From assembly GCA_902729315.2 (NCBI GenBank), contig LR746269.1:5735501-5799500 (forward strand): 64,000 nucleotides of DNA. Direction: 5' to 3'. Positions 42,301 through 52,113 of the stretch are shown here, piece after piece. The notes under the pieces were generated by a model. That model ran no database searches, was not told the origin of the DNA, and saw only the letters and a list, made by a program, of their open reading frames with translations. The position numbers were made by a program, and so were the translations under genes. Each line of letters opens with the position of its first letter. The stretch's first letter is position 1. The DNA comes from Spirodela intermedia. Taxonomy: Eukaryota; Streptophyta; Magnoliopsida; Alismatales; Araceae.

Positions 42301-43272
42301 TTGGAAGCTTATGTAAACCAATATTCCTGGGAAATGTTGTGGAATGAGATCACTGCCAAGAAAAGTAGAATTTCGGCGGTGGTTTGAGCAATTCTTATCG
42401 TACAAACTAGCTGCTTGATCTACATAATATCGTCCCTTTCAGATGTCTCTTCTTCATGTGAATGGCACAATGCTTCAGTTAGATCAGATTTTCATGCACG
42501 AAGGTACTGCTTGCTGGCCTAGTAAAATGTTAATGGTTCCGTGTGTTGCTGCAGGTAAAATCTAGAATGATGGGAGACTCGTCTTATAAAAGCACGCTCG
42601 ATTGTTTCATCAAGACATTGAAGAATGACGTACGTTTTTTTATCTATTTTTCTTTTCTCTCTGCATTTCCTCCGTTTTAAGTAACAGTAGTTTTGTTGCT
42701 TTTACCCTGCTCGATCCCCCTCCTTAACCAATTTCGCGGCTCCTCAACTGAAAGATGTGCTTCTTTTACTGGTGGAAACAAAGTCAAAGCAAGACTTACC
42801 TTAATTATCTGATGAAACAAACTCTGAGAAGCTGCCTTTTTTCTTCTGATAAACATCTGATGATACTGCCGATATGTATGTTAGTTAGTCTTCTAGTTCG
42901 ACGAGCCCTCCTCCTCACTGCCCTCGAGCATCTCAACTCCATTCTTGCTTTTTGTGTTCTGTTTTTTTTTTTTGTTGGCAGGGACCCTTTGCTTTCTACA
43001 AGGGATTTATCCCAAATTTTGGCCGGCTGGGATCATGGAACGTTATAATGTTCTTGACGTTGGAGCAGGTATTCTCCCCTCCCTTTGTTGGTGTCATCCT
43101 CCTCCCTTTCCTTCCTGGGCTTGAACCGCTGACTGCTTCACGAAACCCGGCTGGCCCGAATCCCAAGTTTCTCAACCTTTCTTTCGACGTTACTCCCTTC
43201 TCATCCAGAAGCGCTCGGGTTTAAAAATGGCAGGTCAAGAAGCTCTTCGTCAAGGACCACCTGTCGAGCTGA
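39342..43272 (+). CDS. UCP1: mitochondrial uncoupling protein (PUMP/UCP type)
   Basis: Inner-membrane carrier that dissipates the proton gradient; plant UCP1/2 are also reported to exchange amino acids such as aspartate and glutamate. Nine exons: 39342-39428, 40762-40980, 41102-41180, 41348-41481, 41577-41675, 41833-41937, 42555-42629, 42982-43068, 43234-43272. Total 924 nt, 307 aa plus stop (Arabidopsis PUMP1 has 306). The three mitochondrial-carrier repeats each show the Px[DE]xx[KR] signature: [20 protein letters not shown] and PVDVVKSRMM. Other landmarks are [36 protein letters not shown] and [21 protein letters not shown]. The 29-residue first exon is glycine-rich before [12 protein letters not shown], which matches the start of family members. 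Intron 1 is 1333 nt, the longest. The C-terminus is short (KDHLSS). Confidence 0.95.
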
Positions 43273-43480
43273 TGAGTCGTCGTCGCCACGGCTTGTCGTC
43301 CTCTCTTCTCTGGAAGATGGGTCGCGCCGCACTGTGTTCCTCAGGTCGATCTTCGGCCAGAATAGCTGTGGTCGTGGCTGTCCCTGTCCCCCGGGGTGGG
43401 AGCGGAGTGGGGAGGAGGAGCGTGAAGAAGCCGGAGATTCTTCTCTTTACTTGGGTTGCCGACCTCCCCAAGAACCTCCC

Positions 43481-43495
43481 AATAAAAGCAATAAA
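43481..43495 (+). terminator. two AATAAA polyadenylation signals after UCP
   Basis: AATAAA occurs at 43481-43486 and again at 43490-43495, about 210 nt past the UCP stop. This is a sensible distance for near-upstream elements of plant poly(A) sites. Confidence 0.5.
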
Positions 43496-43561
43496 TCATT
43501 AAATCTGCCGTTGCATATATTCCCGTGTCAGGTGGCGGCACGAGGAAGGGCCTGATAGATT

Positions 43562-43563
<2 letters not shown>

Positions 43564-43595
<32 letters not shown>

Positions 43596-43671
43596 GACGT
43601 GGAGTGTGGCCTAACACATCACATCACATCACGTCATCGTCATCGCCATCGCCATCGCCATCGCCATCGCC
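43564..43671. repeat. (GA)n, ACATC and CATCGC tandem tracts
   Basis: A GA run (43564-43592), a few ACATC units (about 43614-43632) and a CATCGC hexanucleotide repeat (about 43635-43671) lie close together in the UCP-small HSP gap. Confidence 0.85.
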
Positions 43672-43866
43672 CCATGCCTCCTGAACGTAGTAACGGGCTT
43701 TCTCAAGTATGGGCTTCCATCAGCGTCCGAATGGTCTTCGAAAGTCCAGACGTTTCTTGTCAATTGAACGGCCTAGCGTCTCACCACGCTCGAATCCATC
43801 CTGATTGGCCGGTAGAGCCCAGTGGATAAAGCTCCGCCGGGGCCGCCAATTGCCCGCCCCGCTCTA

Positions 43867-43904
43867 GAACCTTCCTTCTCATCGCTCGAATCCGCTATAT
43901 AAAG
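43867..43904 (+). promoter_or_regulatory. heat-shock element and TATA box of the small HSP gene
   Basis: GAACCTTC at 43867-43874 is a tail-to-head nGAAnnTTCn pair, extended by another TTC at 43876-43878. CTATATAAAG at 43895-43904 follows 20 nt later. The ATG is 143 nt past the TATA box. The arrangement matches heat-inducible plant small HSP promoters, where heat-shock factors bind just upstream of TATA. Confidence 0.7.
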
Positions 43905-44047
43905 CTCTGCCCGTTCCCCTGTCACCGCACTGCGAGTCTGCGGCATCCAATATCTGGTTTTAGGCGCTGCCTTCCCCCCTTTGTCCGTTTTTTCCCTCCG
44001 CGTCCCTTCCCCCACACCCCCCCCCCCATCCGATCTGCTACGCGAGG

Positions 44048-44503
44048 ATGTCCCTCGTCCCAGGATTCTTCGGCCGGCGCAGGGGCGTCTTCGACCCCTT
44101 CGCTCTTGATCTGTGGGATCCTTTGGAGGGATTTCCCTTCGAAACCTCTCTCGCCTCGTCCTCCACGTTCGCCGGCACCTGCGTCGACTGGAAGGAGACC
44201 CCCGACGCTCACGTCTTCAAGGCCGACCTCCCTGGGGTCAGGAAGGATGAGGTGAAAGTGGAGGTCGAGGACGATCGGATCCTGCAGATCAGCGGGGAGC
44301 GGACCAGGGAGCAGGAGGAGAGAAACGATACCTGGCACCGTGTGGAGCGCAGCAGCGGTAAGTTTGTGAGGAGGTTCCGGCTGCCGGAGAACGCCAAGGT
44401 GGACCAGGTGAGGGCCGCCATGGAAAATGGAGTGCTCACTGTGACTGTTCCCAAGGTCGGACAGAAGAAATCCAAGATCAAGGCTGTCGAAATATCCGAT
44501 TGA
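44048..44503 (+). CDS. class I cytosolic small heat-shock protein (HSP17/18-CI)
   Basis: ATP-independent holdase chaperone that forms oligomers in the cytosol. Single exon, 151 aa. The N-terminal arm MSLVPGFFG ... [12 protein letters not shown] is diagnostic of class I. The alpha-crystallin domain runs from about residue 44 ([19 protein letters not shown]) through [15 protein letters not shown] and [19 protein letters not shown] to [11 protein letters not shown], and the C-terminal IxI-type motif appears as IKAVEI. Intronless structure and 17 kDa size fit the class. The start is the only ATG ahead of the conserved SLVP motif. The promoter has a heat-shock element and a TATA box. Codons are strongly GC-ending. 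Confidence 0.97.
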   Translation: MSLVPGFFGRRRGVFDPFALDLWDPLEGFPFETSLASSSTFAGTCVDWKETPDAHVFKADLPGVRKDEVKVEVEDDRILQISGERTREQEERNDTWHRVERSSGKFVRRFRLPENAKVDQVRAAMENGVLTVTVPKVGQKKSKIKAVEISD

Positions 44504-45555
44504 GGTCGCCCGCATCGTTCGAATCACTTTTGCTAGCAGATCGGCTGTGTCCGTAGGCAAAGATGTTCTGTGGCTTCTGATGTTGCTGTCTGTGCCTAAG
44601 TCTTCTTGCGAGCGCTGTTGTCCGACCCGCTGTTCAACTACACCCTCTCCTCTGTAAGCGAGACTCTTGATCTAATGAAATCCGTCGAAATAAGACAAGG
44701 GAGAAAGGTGGTAGAGAAAAAACGCGTCCGGCAAAACTCTAGAATCCTCATACATCGCTCACCCAAGGGGTCCCCAGTCCATGTCCGAAGGTTAGCACGA
44801 GTACCAGGTCTTGGCATGCAGAACCGGTGGACGAAGATCTTGGCATTCTTTATTTGCAAGAAATCTCCGCACACTGTTTTGTTTTCGGGGATGGAGTCGC
44901 GTTCAACCTCGACCGCAGTTCGTCAATTCCGCGGGCCCCAGGTATTACAATCGGAAAGGGAGGAGATGGAAAGATGGGATTTCCTCTGTTTTAGAGGACA
45001 GAGGGGGAGGAGCGGGGGAAAAATACCTCATTTTTCATTGATGTCTATCTCCCATTATACAGCAGCGAGAGGAGAGAACCCTGCCCCAAGAAGAGCGGTG
45101 TGAAGGGGATATGGTGACAATTAGAAAGAATAAGAGAGATACTGATGGGAACCCTTGGTTCGGCTGAGTGTTGTTTGCACTCGAGCAACACGAGAAAATC
45201 AGCAGGGATTGGATATTGATTACTTCTGTCCACGAAACGGCAGGATAACACAGCGAACCACGACAGAGAAGAAATCAGCAAGGGGAGAGATGGACTGATG
45301 GAGTTATCTTTGAGTGGAGGAAGAAAAAGATTGAGTAGATTAAGTTATGGTAGTTTGGAGATAGACATCATACCATATGAGAATAATCATTCATCTCCGG
45401 AATTAAATCAACAAGGGTTTAGATACTATCAACTACGATAGAATAAAGTTTGTGCAATAGTTTAGTGGGTGTAATTATTTGCCTCTCGATCGTCAAAATA
45501 CTATACAATGCTAAGATGCGCCATCTTGATTCATTCGAGATTTTCATTCTCCAAT
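44504..45555. other. intergenic, small HSP 3' region
   Basis: The 3' UTR of the small HSP gene and then roughly 1 kb without a recognisable feature. Composition changes from GC-rich to AT-rich near 45,300, approaching the retrotransposon remnant. Confidence 0.5.
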
Positions 45556-45652
45556 TATTACGTGGAAGAAAAAGAAGGGAAAAAATGTTGTATGGTATAT
45601 GTAGTAGATTGGCGTCGCACATGATTAATTCTCACGTGTGAAATCTTTAAGA
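45556..45652 (-). repeat. 3' LTR of the copia remnant
   Basis: Starts after GAGAGGGAG on the minus strand with TCTTAAAGATTTCACACGTG, which aligns to the right-hand LTR start TCTTAAGGATCTCATATGTG. The inner end is set only by where similarity fades. The usual TG start has mutated to TC in both copies. Confidence 0.7.
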
Positions 45653-48600
45653 CTCCCTCTCAAGATGGGCAATAAATATTTTTAACTCCCATCTTGGAAA
45701 ATAAATGAAATAGTTAACTTGGTGGTAGAGGTTTTGTGAAAATACCAGCAATTTATTATTAAGATCAAATGAGAATAAGTATCATCATGGATGTCATGCA
45801 TGATGATACTTAAAATTTCTTGACTATTATGGATGTCATGCATGATGCAAAGTTTAAAATAATATGAACTGCAACTTGATTATCACAGAAGAGAAGTGTG
45901 GTGAAAGACAACTTGATAATAATGTCATGCATTAACAGTTGCCATTGAAAAGCGTCTATAATAGTGGCTCATGCATGATATCCAGCTTCAACTTGCGCTT
46001 CATAAACATTTTATTATTTCATTGCCTTGTAGACACGAGAGAATCGCTAAAAAAATATACAGAAATCAACTAAAATCAGACCAAAAAATTCAGTTTGTAT
46101 TGAAAAATAATCAAATTTTCAAACAAAATATAAAGTCAAGAAAAAGAGTCATTGACCAAGTGTACATTAGGGATATCAAAGTACATGATATGTAGCAAGT
46201 AATTGAGGATCTCAAGGTTGAGCCATAAAACAACCTTAATAGTTGCACTATAAAATGATATTAGGAAATGATAATGTCAAATATGATGGTGGCCAATCAG
46301 TCTTTTATATTGACATGCATCTTTAGATGAAACCTCATTTACAACAAAAAATTGTAGTCAATAGTCTTAATAACAAGTGTGGATATAAAATTAAGAAAAT
46401 CAGTATCTTCAAGTAATTGTAGCATATACTCACATTGAGATAAATAAACCATGTGAAAAACTATGTAATTTTTAAATTAAGAAAATACCTCAAAGTACAC
46501 AGATCTTTGAATTTAAATTGAGTATGTAAATAATCTTATAAAGCATTAATACATGATAGTGGAGGTACAATTAATATATTGTCATCAACATATACAAGTA
46601 AGACTAGAAAGAGAATCATAACTTTTAGTAAATAGTAAATAACTAGATTTTAGATTGAGTGAACCCAAAGTCAATTAACAAAAAATATAACTTTGAGTAC
46701 TACTTTCTGAATACCTACTAAAGATCATTAAAGTGCTTGTAATATTTATAGATAAACTTTTCAAAATGAGTAAAAACCTATTCATTATTATAATAGTTTA
46801 AAAGTAAGTCGATATAAACCCCTCTTCTCATAAATCACCATTGAGAAAAATATCAACCTAAATAATGTATTGATTATGTATTATAGCAAGAACTAATATA
46901 AGTTTAATTATTGATAAGCTAGAGAAAGTATTTCATAAGAATCAACTCCTATATATTGACTTGACAACTAATCAACCTTTGTAGCACTCAATAGAATCAT
47001 TATAATGGTATATAATCAAATGTTTTTCTAATAGTAAAATAATAATTGGTTAAGTATTATTTGATTTTAAAGCATATAAGTCAACTTTTACCATCACCAC
47101 ATGCTATTGACAATCAGTGACATGTTGATCATAAAATTGTGGCTAATATTTGAAAAAAAATAATGATCAACTATCTATGGATGGAGATCAAAAAAATTAT
47201 AGGAAATAAATCTACAAGAAGATAAGGTAAGGGTAATTTGATTCATCACAATGAAGATGAGTTTAAAAATTAGAAGGTCAATCTAAGAGGTAAGATGTTG
47301 ACACTACAATCTCAACCTGACAAAAATTGTTCTAGTAAGATATTAGTTATATTGATGTAGGACGCCACGTGTATTGACAAAATCTCTAAAGGCAAGTTCT
47401 TTTACATTATACAATCAAACTTATTTGATCTTACTTGCAAATCGACTGTGAATCTTGGAAAAAGAATTACTAATAATAGTTTTGGCATTTGACTTATACT
47501 TCAAAAGAAAAGTCTATATAAATCTTGTAGAATCATCAATAATTATAAGAAAGTAACAATGACAAGAATGATTAGGAACTTTATATAGTCCTACTAGGTC
47601 AAAAAAGATTATAGAGATATTTTATTGTGACATTCAAAAGATAAATTACATTATTTTGTGAAATAATAACAAAAAGTTGCATCAATAGATGCTAATTGAG
47701 TGTATAATATATTAAAACTTTAGAGAACAAATGATCAAGTCTATTATACTAGATGTAAGGAAAAATATTTGTTGCAGATGTTATAATGCATTAGTGATCC
47801 ACAAAGAAAATCATGATGATAAACTAGCTTAAAGTTTATCTGCATCTAAAATACAAATATCAAATCTTTTACTCTATTACACTTGTTAATTAGAATGTAA
47901 TGACGTTGAACCCAAATCATGAAGTTATCATAGAAGAAATGATGTTAAAGAATTGAAGTAGTTATTAATACACTCACAGATGGTAAGTTAAAAAAAAATT
48001 GAGGGACAAATAATGTATGTCTTTTGGTATTAATTGATGATCTAGTTTCAAATCACCAACCAGAGTAATTGAGATATGTTTATTATTAGATAATGTAACA
48101 ATTGTATTCCATATTGGATGTAAAAAAAATGAATGAATTAACATCCTAAGATATGTGTATTGTTGGATAATGTATCTATGCACTTGAATAAACAATCTAA
48201 ATCTTGGTAGTTGAAATGATAAGATTGAAAACAATTAAGAGACATAACTTTTATATAATAAATGATGATGTATCTTATTTGTTAGTCATTGTTTTAGATG
48301 AAGTCAAGTGTAATGAAGGTATAGTCATCAATAGATGATATTGAATCGATTAAGATCATGTAAAAAAAATCAAACACTATTACCAAGTTGTTCATTAATG
48401 CTTATTGAACCAGCTTCATGAGAAATATGATGAATAGATGTTAGATGACATTTCTATTTTGATTTATAACCAAGTAGATAATCATAAACCTTATAACAAT
48501 TCTCAATTACATGGACCTGTAAGTTGCAATGAGTACAATATGAACAATCTCTTTTTTGCTCTTGATTACAATGGGTTTTAAATAGAGCTAAAGATGATCT

Positions 48601-48762
48601 GAGGAGATGATAAGACTTTTTGAGGCAGTGTAAGCCCTAACTTCACTCTAGACGGAGAAGACGACTACCAACTCTAGTGGTGAAGTAATGTAGATGGCTC
48701 AAAGAGTTGATGTCAGTGGAAGCCCTAAACCCATTATGGTAACAGCTGTCGCTTCAATACCA

Positions 48763-48877
48763 TGTTACAAAGAGAAAGATAGGAAAAAATTCAAAGAATC
48801 TATCATGTCTACAATGTATGTTTTATTTAATACATTGGCCTCACACATGTTTATTCTCACATATGAGATCCTTAAGA
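48763..48877 (-). repeat. 5' LTR of the copia remnant
   Basis: About 115 bp from TCTTAAGGATCTC to ...TTGTAACA on the minus strand, directly followed by the primer-binding site. Divergence from its partner is substantial by eye, indicating an old insertion. Confidence 0.75.
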
Positions 48878-50038
48878 CCAACCACATTGGCATGTTTCAA
48901 AAATGTGTTACAAATTCTCTAACATATTTAACATAATTGTCCATTGCTGGTGTGAGATCATGGCATTAATTCTCCTCCTCCAGTGAGATATTAATGAAGA
49001 CCAATAATCTCGCATACCAATTTTGTATAATTATTAAATGTCAATTGACTGACTTTGGTCCCAAGCACAATGCCAAATACATCCAAATGTGAACCCTTTT
49101 GCAACTTCAATCAAATGCCAGCTTAGCCGGAGACACACTTCAACAAGAGAATGAAATAGGTGGAAGGAACGTCTCGAATATTCTGAAAGAAGTCAAGCTC
49201 TACGACTTGACAACGTTTGTATTTTGTGTGACAATTCTATTGTCAAATGGCTAACACACAAAGTAAATTGCAAATGAAAGTCAAGGAGAGTTATTCAAAC
49301 TTGAGACGGTTGATTACAGTCAGCTAAGTATGCATCGGCTCACGAAATATTCACGGTCTCATTGAAACTAATACGATCAACCATGCCGAAGAGGGAAGCG
49401 AGGAGGCGGTAGAAATATCTTGTGCCTCTGTAGCCACGCATCGTTGTCTATAGAGACAACTATACATTTGTACATCTGTGCAGCTTTCTAGGTTTCATGG
49501 ATGTCTACGTCGTGCATTTGTTATCGTCAAAGTGATTGTCTTTGCCTTGGCGAGTTAAAAGTGTCGGACTTGCAATGAAAGCAAGTGGGACCAGCTTTGA
49601 AAGAGAGGAAAAGGAGACAATCCGATATGGTACGTTGTAATCTCAGAGAGAGTCGATGTACTAATTGGTAGCATAGTTTCAACAAAATAGGATGGTAGAG
49701 AAGTAAAAACCAGCAAGAAACAGCATCTCAAGATAGATACGATAGTTCATCAATGCTTAAGCTGCAGATAGTATAAAATCTGGCTCGTGCCCATGAGCTA
49801 ACTGCTGACTTCAGCTGCAAGTTGTCGTGGTGGCAATCTCTTTTTTTTCAAGTAATCAATGTCACTTGCTGACCCTGGGGAACCTGATATACCGATAAAC
49901 ACAGAGTTGACGCTGGGGTAGAGGGGAGAGAGGAAGAGGAAGGTCGGACTTTAAAATGCTTCGCAGGATCAGATTAGACAGAAAGCTGAGAACCAATTTG
50001 CTCCCGCAGATACATCCCCATCGTTGTTTCTCCACGCA
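48878..50038. other. intergenic between the copia remnant and the first COPT gene
   Basis: Unique-looking, moderately AT-rich DNA. No gene, RNA or repeat was recognised apart from the COPT promoter at its right end. Confidence 0.5.
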
Positions 50039-50079
50039 GTACAAGAGTACGACAGTTCGGGCGCGCGCGCCCTTATAAG
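50039..50079 (+). promoter_or_regulatory. COPT promoter: two GTAC cores and a TATA box
   Basis: GTAC at 50039-50042 and 50047-50050, then TTATAAG within 50072-50079. GTAC is the core of the copper-response element bound by SPL7-type factors under copper shortage. The TATA box is about 105 nt ahead of the ATG. Confidence 0.5.
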
Positions 50080-50184
50080 ACCATAAGATTGCAATTTGCG
50101 CCCTATGATTTCTGTCTCTGAGAGAAAGAAGGCTTGCGGACAGAGAACTGCCAAAGGACGGGGTGGGACAGGAACTCGCCGGAG

Positions 50185-50571
50185 ATGGAGAAGCGGTACA
50201 CCCACATGACTTTCTTCTGGGGAACGAACTCCGAGATCCTCTTCACGATGTGGCCAGGCACGAGGCGCGGCATGTACGGGCTCGCGCTGATCGTGGTCTT
50301 CCTCATGGCGTTCTTCGTGGAGCTGCTCTCGTGCCGCCGCATCGCTCGTCTCGGGCGGCAGCGGCCCCGCCTGCTGGCCGCCCTCTTCCAGACGGCCGTC
50401 CACGCCCTCCGCGTCGGGCTGGCCTACCTCCTCATGCTGGCGCTCATGTCCTTCAACGTCGGCGTCCTGATCGTGGCAATCGCGGGGAGCACCGCCGGTT
50501 TCTTGCTGTTCCACAGCTCGGTGTTCCACGGGGTGGAGCCCTGCGCCGAGGCCATTCCCGTCAAGCAATAA
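50185..50571 (+). CDS. COPT/Ctr copper transporter, first tandem copy
   Basis: Trimeric high-affinity Cu(I) importer, at the plasma or an internal membrane. Single exon, 128 aa from ATG 50185; upstream in-frame codons back to 50134 contain no ATG. The N-terminus is very short (MEKRYTHM) and lacks the Met/His-rich domain of COPT1/2, leaving one Met ahead of TFFWGTNSEILF. Three membrane segments lie at about 30-50, 72-91 and 92-112. The pore MxxxM is MLALM (84-88) and the helix-packing GxxxG is GSTAG (101-105). The short N-terminus is closer to COPT5/COPT3-like forms or reflects loss after duplication. The next gene downstream is a close paralogue 1.1 kb away in the same orientation. Confidence 0.95.
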   Translation: MEKRYTHMTFFWGTNSEILFTMWPGTRRGMYGLALIVVFLMAFFVELLSCRRIARLGRQRPRLLAALFQTAVHALRVGLAYLLMLALMSFNVGVLIVAIAGSTAGFLLFHSSVFHGVEPCAEAIPVKQ

Positions 50572-51551
50572 CATACAGAGCGCACACATCGAAAATAAAA
50601 AGGGGAATGCGGTCGATTGATCCCGTCCTTCTTCCTGAGGGGTGATCGTGATTGTGTGTGGGAATAACTTGAGGAGTCGGATGCATCGAGAACCCTGACC
50701 AATGTTGCGGGAGGATCATACGGGCGTAGTGCCACTTTCCCCCGACTCAAAGTCTTCTTCCGCTCGATGTAACAATCAAACAATGTCTGAAATTCACGTC
50801 TGTTGTAAATGAATGTGTGAACATTTTTTCCGATTTACGCATCTCGTTTTTCATCTTGATCAACCATCTGAGTAACAACGTACTCGGGAGATAAATCTGT
50901 CCGTACCACACGGCACGAGATCTTACCTTTTCATGCACTGTGAGGTTCTTCTGAGAGTTGGATTAGCATCCAAATACCCGACGCTGTCGTAGCATCCGAT
51001 CCAGTTATGTGGATTAGAGATTGCTCGAACTGTATGAGACGCGTTTTTTATATCTGCGCGATGGCACTGTTGAGAAGACCGAATGATTTAAAGCTCGACC
51101 CCCAAACCTCCCGGGAGGAGATCGGAGGGCGTCTGCGGCGCAGAGCGAGTTGGGTGTTCCCTGCGCGGCCGGAAGGACCCACCAGGGGGCTCTGCTGTCG
51201 GCGTAGTTGGACCAGTTTGCTAGATTTTTGCTTCTCTGAGAGAAGAAGAGACCCTCGGGGGCTGGGAAGCCTCCCAGGTTTGAACTGATCTTCTTCTGCG
51301 AGATATTTCGCGAGGCGACGGAGATTGCCTCATGTCATCGCCCACGGCCATGAATCCAACGTTGGGGAGATGATCCACCCGATAACCAGAGTTTTTGCAC
51401 GCCGACGGAGGCGAGAGCGACCTGCCGCCGCCATCAAGGAGCCATCTTTCTCGATGTTTTGACGTCTCTGCCTTTGACATTCCAGCCGGAAAAAATAGAA
51501 ATATCTCGGGGGCGTGGTTGTACCGCAAGAGAAACAAGCCTGTCATGGATA
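50572..51551. other. spacer between the two COPT genes
   Basis: The 3' UTR of the first copy (AATAAA at 50594-50599 is very close to the stop and may not be the one used) and upstream DNA of the second. No other feature recognised. Confidence 0.5.
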
Positions 51552-51596
51552 GTACAAATATAGTACACGCCGTTGACCGCAATACTCCTGTATAAC
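51552..51596 (+). promoter_or_regulatory. second COPT promoter: GTAC cores and a TATA-like box
   Basis: GTAC at 51552-51555 and 51563-51566, with a third at 51520-51523, followed by GTATAAC at 51590-51596, about 80 nt ahead of the ATG. The layout repeats that of the first COPT gene. Confidence 0.5.
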
Positions 51597-51675
51597 TTTG
51601 GTCGCCGCCGGAGGATACGCCTCGGTTGGAGAGGAAAAGGGAGGAGCAGAGTAGGTCTTGTTCGAACCGGCGAAG

Positions 51676-52113
51676 ATGGACATGGGAGCGCATTCGCACG
51701 GCGGGGACATGAGCATGGGAGGGAGCATGAAGAAGTCCTACACCCACATGACCTTCTTCTGGGGGAAGAACTCGGAGATCCTCTTCCAGGGATGGCCGGG
51801 CACGCGGGGCGGCATGTACGCCCTCGCCCTCATTTTCGTCTTCGTGATGGGGATCCTCGTCGAGTGGCTATCTCACTGCCGCCTGATCAAGGAGCGATGG
51901 CCGCGTCTCCCCGCCGGCATCTTCCAGACGGCCCTGCACGCAGTCCGTGTGGGCATCGCATACCTGCTGATGCTTGCGGTTATGTCGTTCAACGTGGGCG
52001 TGCTAATCGTAGCCATCGCCGGGCACGCGCTGGGCTTCCTGCTCTTCAGCGGCGCGCTGTTCGGCAAGAAGGCTGACGAGAACGTCAGGGACCTGCCGCC
52101 CATGAAATGCTAG
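51676..52113 (+). CDS. COPT/Ctr copper transporter, second tandem copy
   Basis: Cu(I) importer of the Ctr family, 145 aa, single exon. The N-terminal 20 residues (MDMGAHSHGG DMSMGGSMKK) are the Met/His/Gly-rich extracellular copper-collecting region typical of COPT1/COPT2. The conserved HMTFFWGKNSEILF block follows. Three membrane segments lie at about 46-66, 90-107 and 108-128, with MLAVM (99-103) in TM2 and GHALG (116-120) in TM3. The C-terminus ends KC, short of a full CxC. The start is the first ATG after a TTG codon in frame. Closely related to the copy at 50185, which lacks the Met-rich N-terminus, so the pair may have divided roles. Confidence 0.96.
   Translation: MDMGAHSHGGDMSMGGSMKKSYTHMTFFWGKNSEILFQGWPGTRGGMYALALIFVFVMGILVEWLSHCRLIKERWPRLPAGIFQTALHAVRVGIAYLLMLAVMSFNVGVLIVAIAGHALGFLLFSGALFGKKADENVRDLPPMKC

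Larger units (their letters stand above)
45556..48877 (-). mobile_element. degenerate Ty1/copia LTR retrotransposon, minus-strand orientation
   Basis: An AT-rich 3.3 kb element read from right to left. The two ends share a diverged long terminal repeat of about 100-115 bp (48763-48877 and about 45556-45652). Beside the right LTR is a primer-binding site TGGTATTGAAGC (48762-48751), a corrupted copy of the initiator-tRNA-Met site usual for copia elements. A purine tract abuts the left LTR. Internal relics in copia order are a reverse-transcriptase YVDD box (46592-46581), an RNase H CDNQVAVHI-like stretch (45887-45864) and the terminal IFTKPL motif (45746-45726). Stops and frameshifts are everywhere, so it cannot be autonomous. 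The element is small even for copia, so the gag/integrase part is probably deleted or unrecognisable. Confidence 0.85.

Noticed and set aside
44606-45103. A 165-codon plus-strand frame after the small HSP gene.
   Set aside because: No recognisable domain, biased toward R and S, lies in the HSP 3' region.
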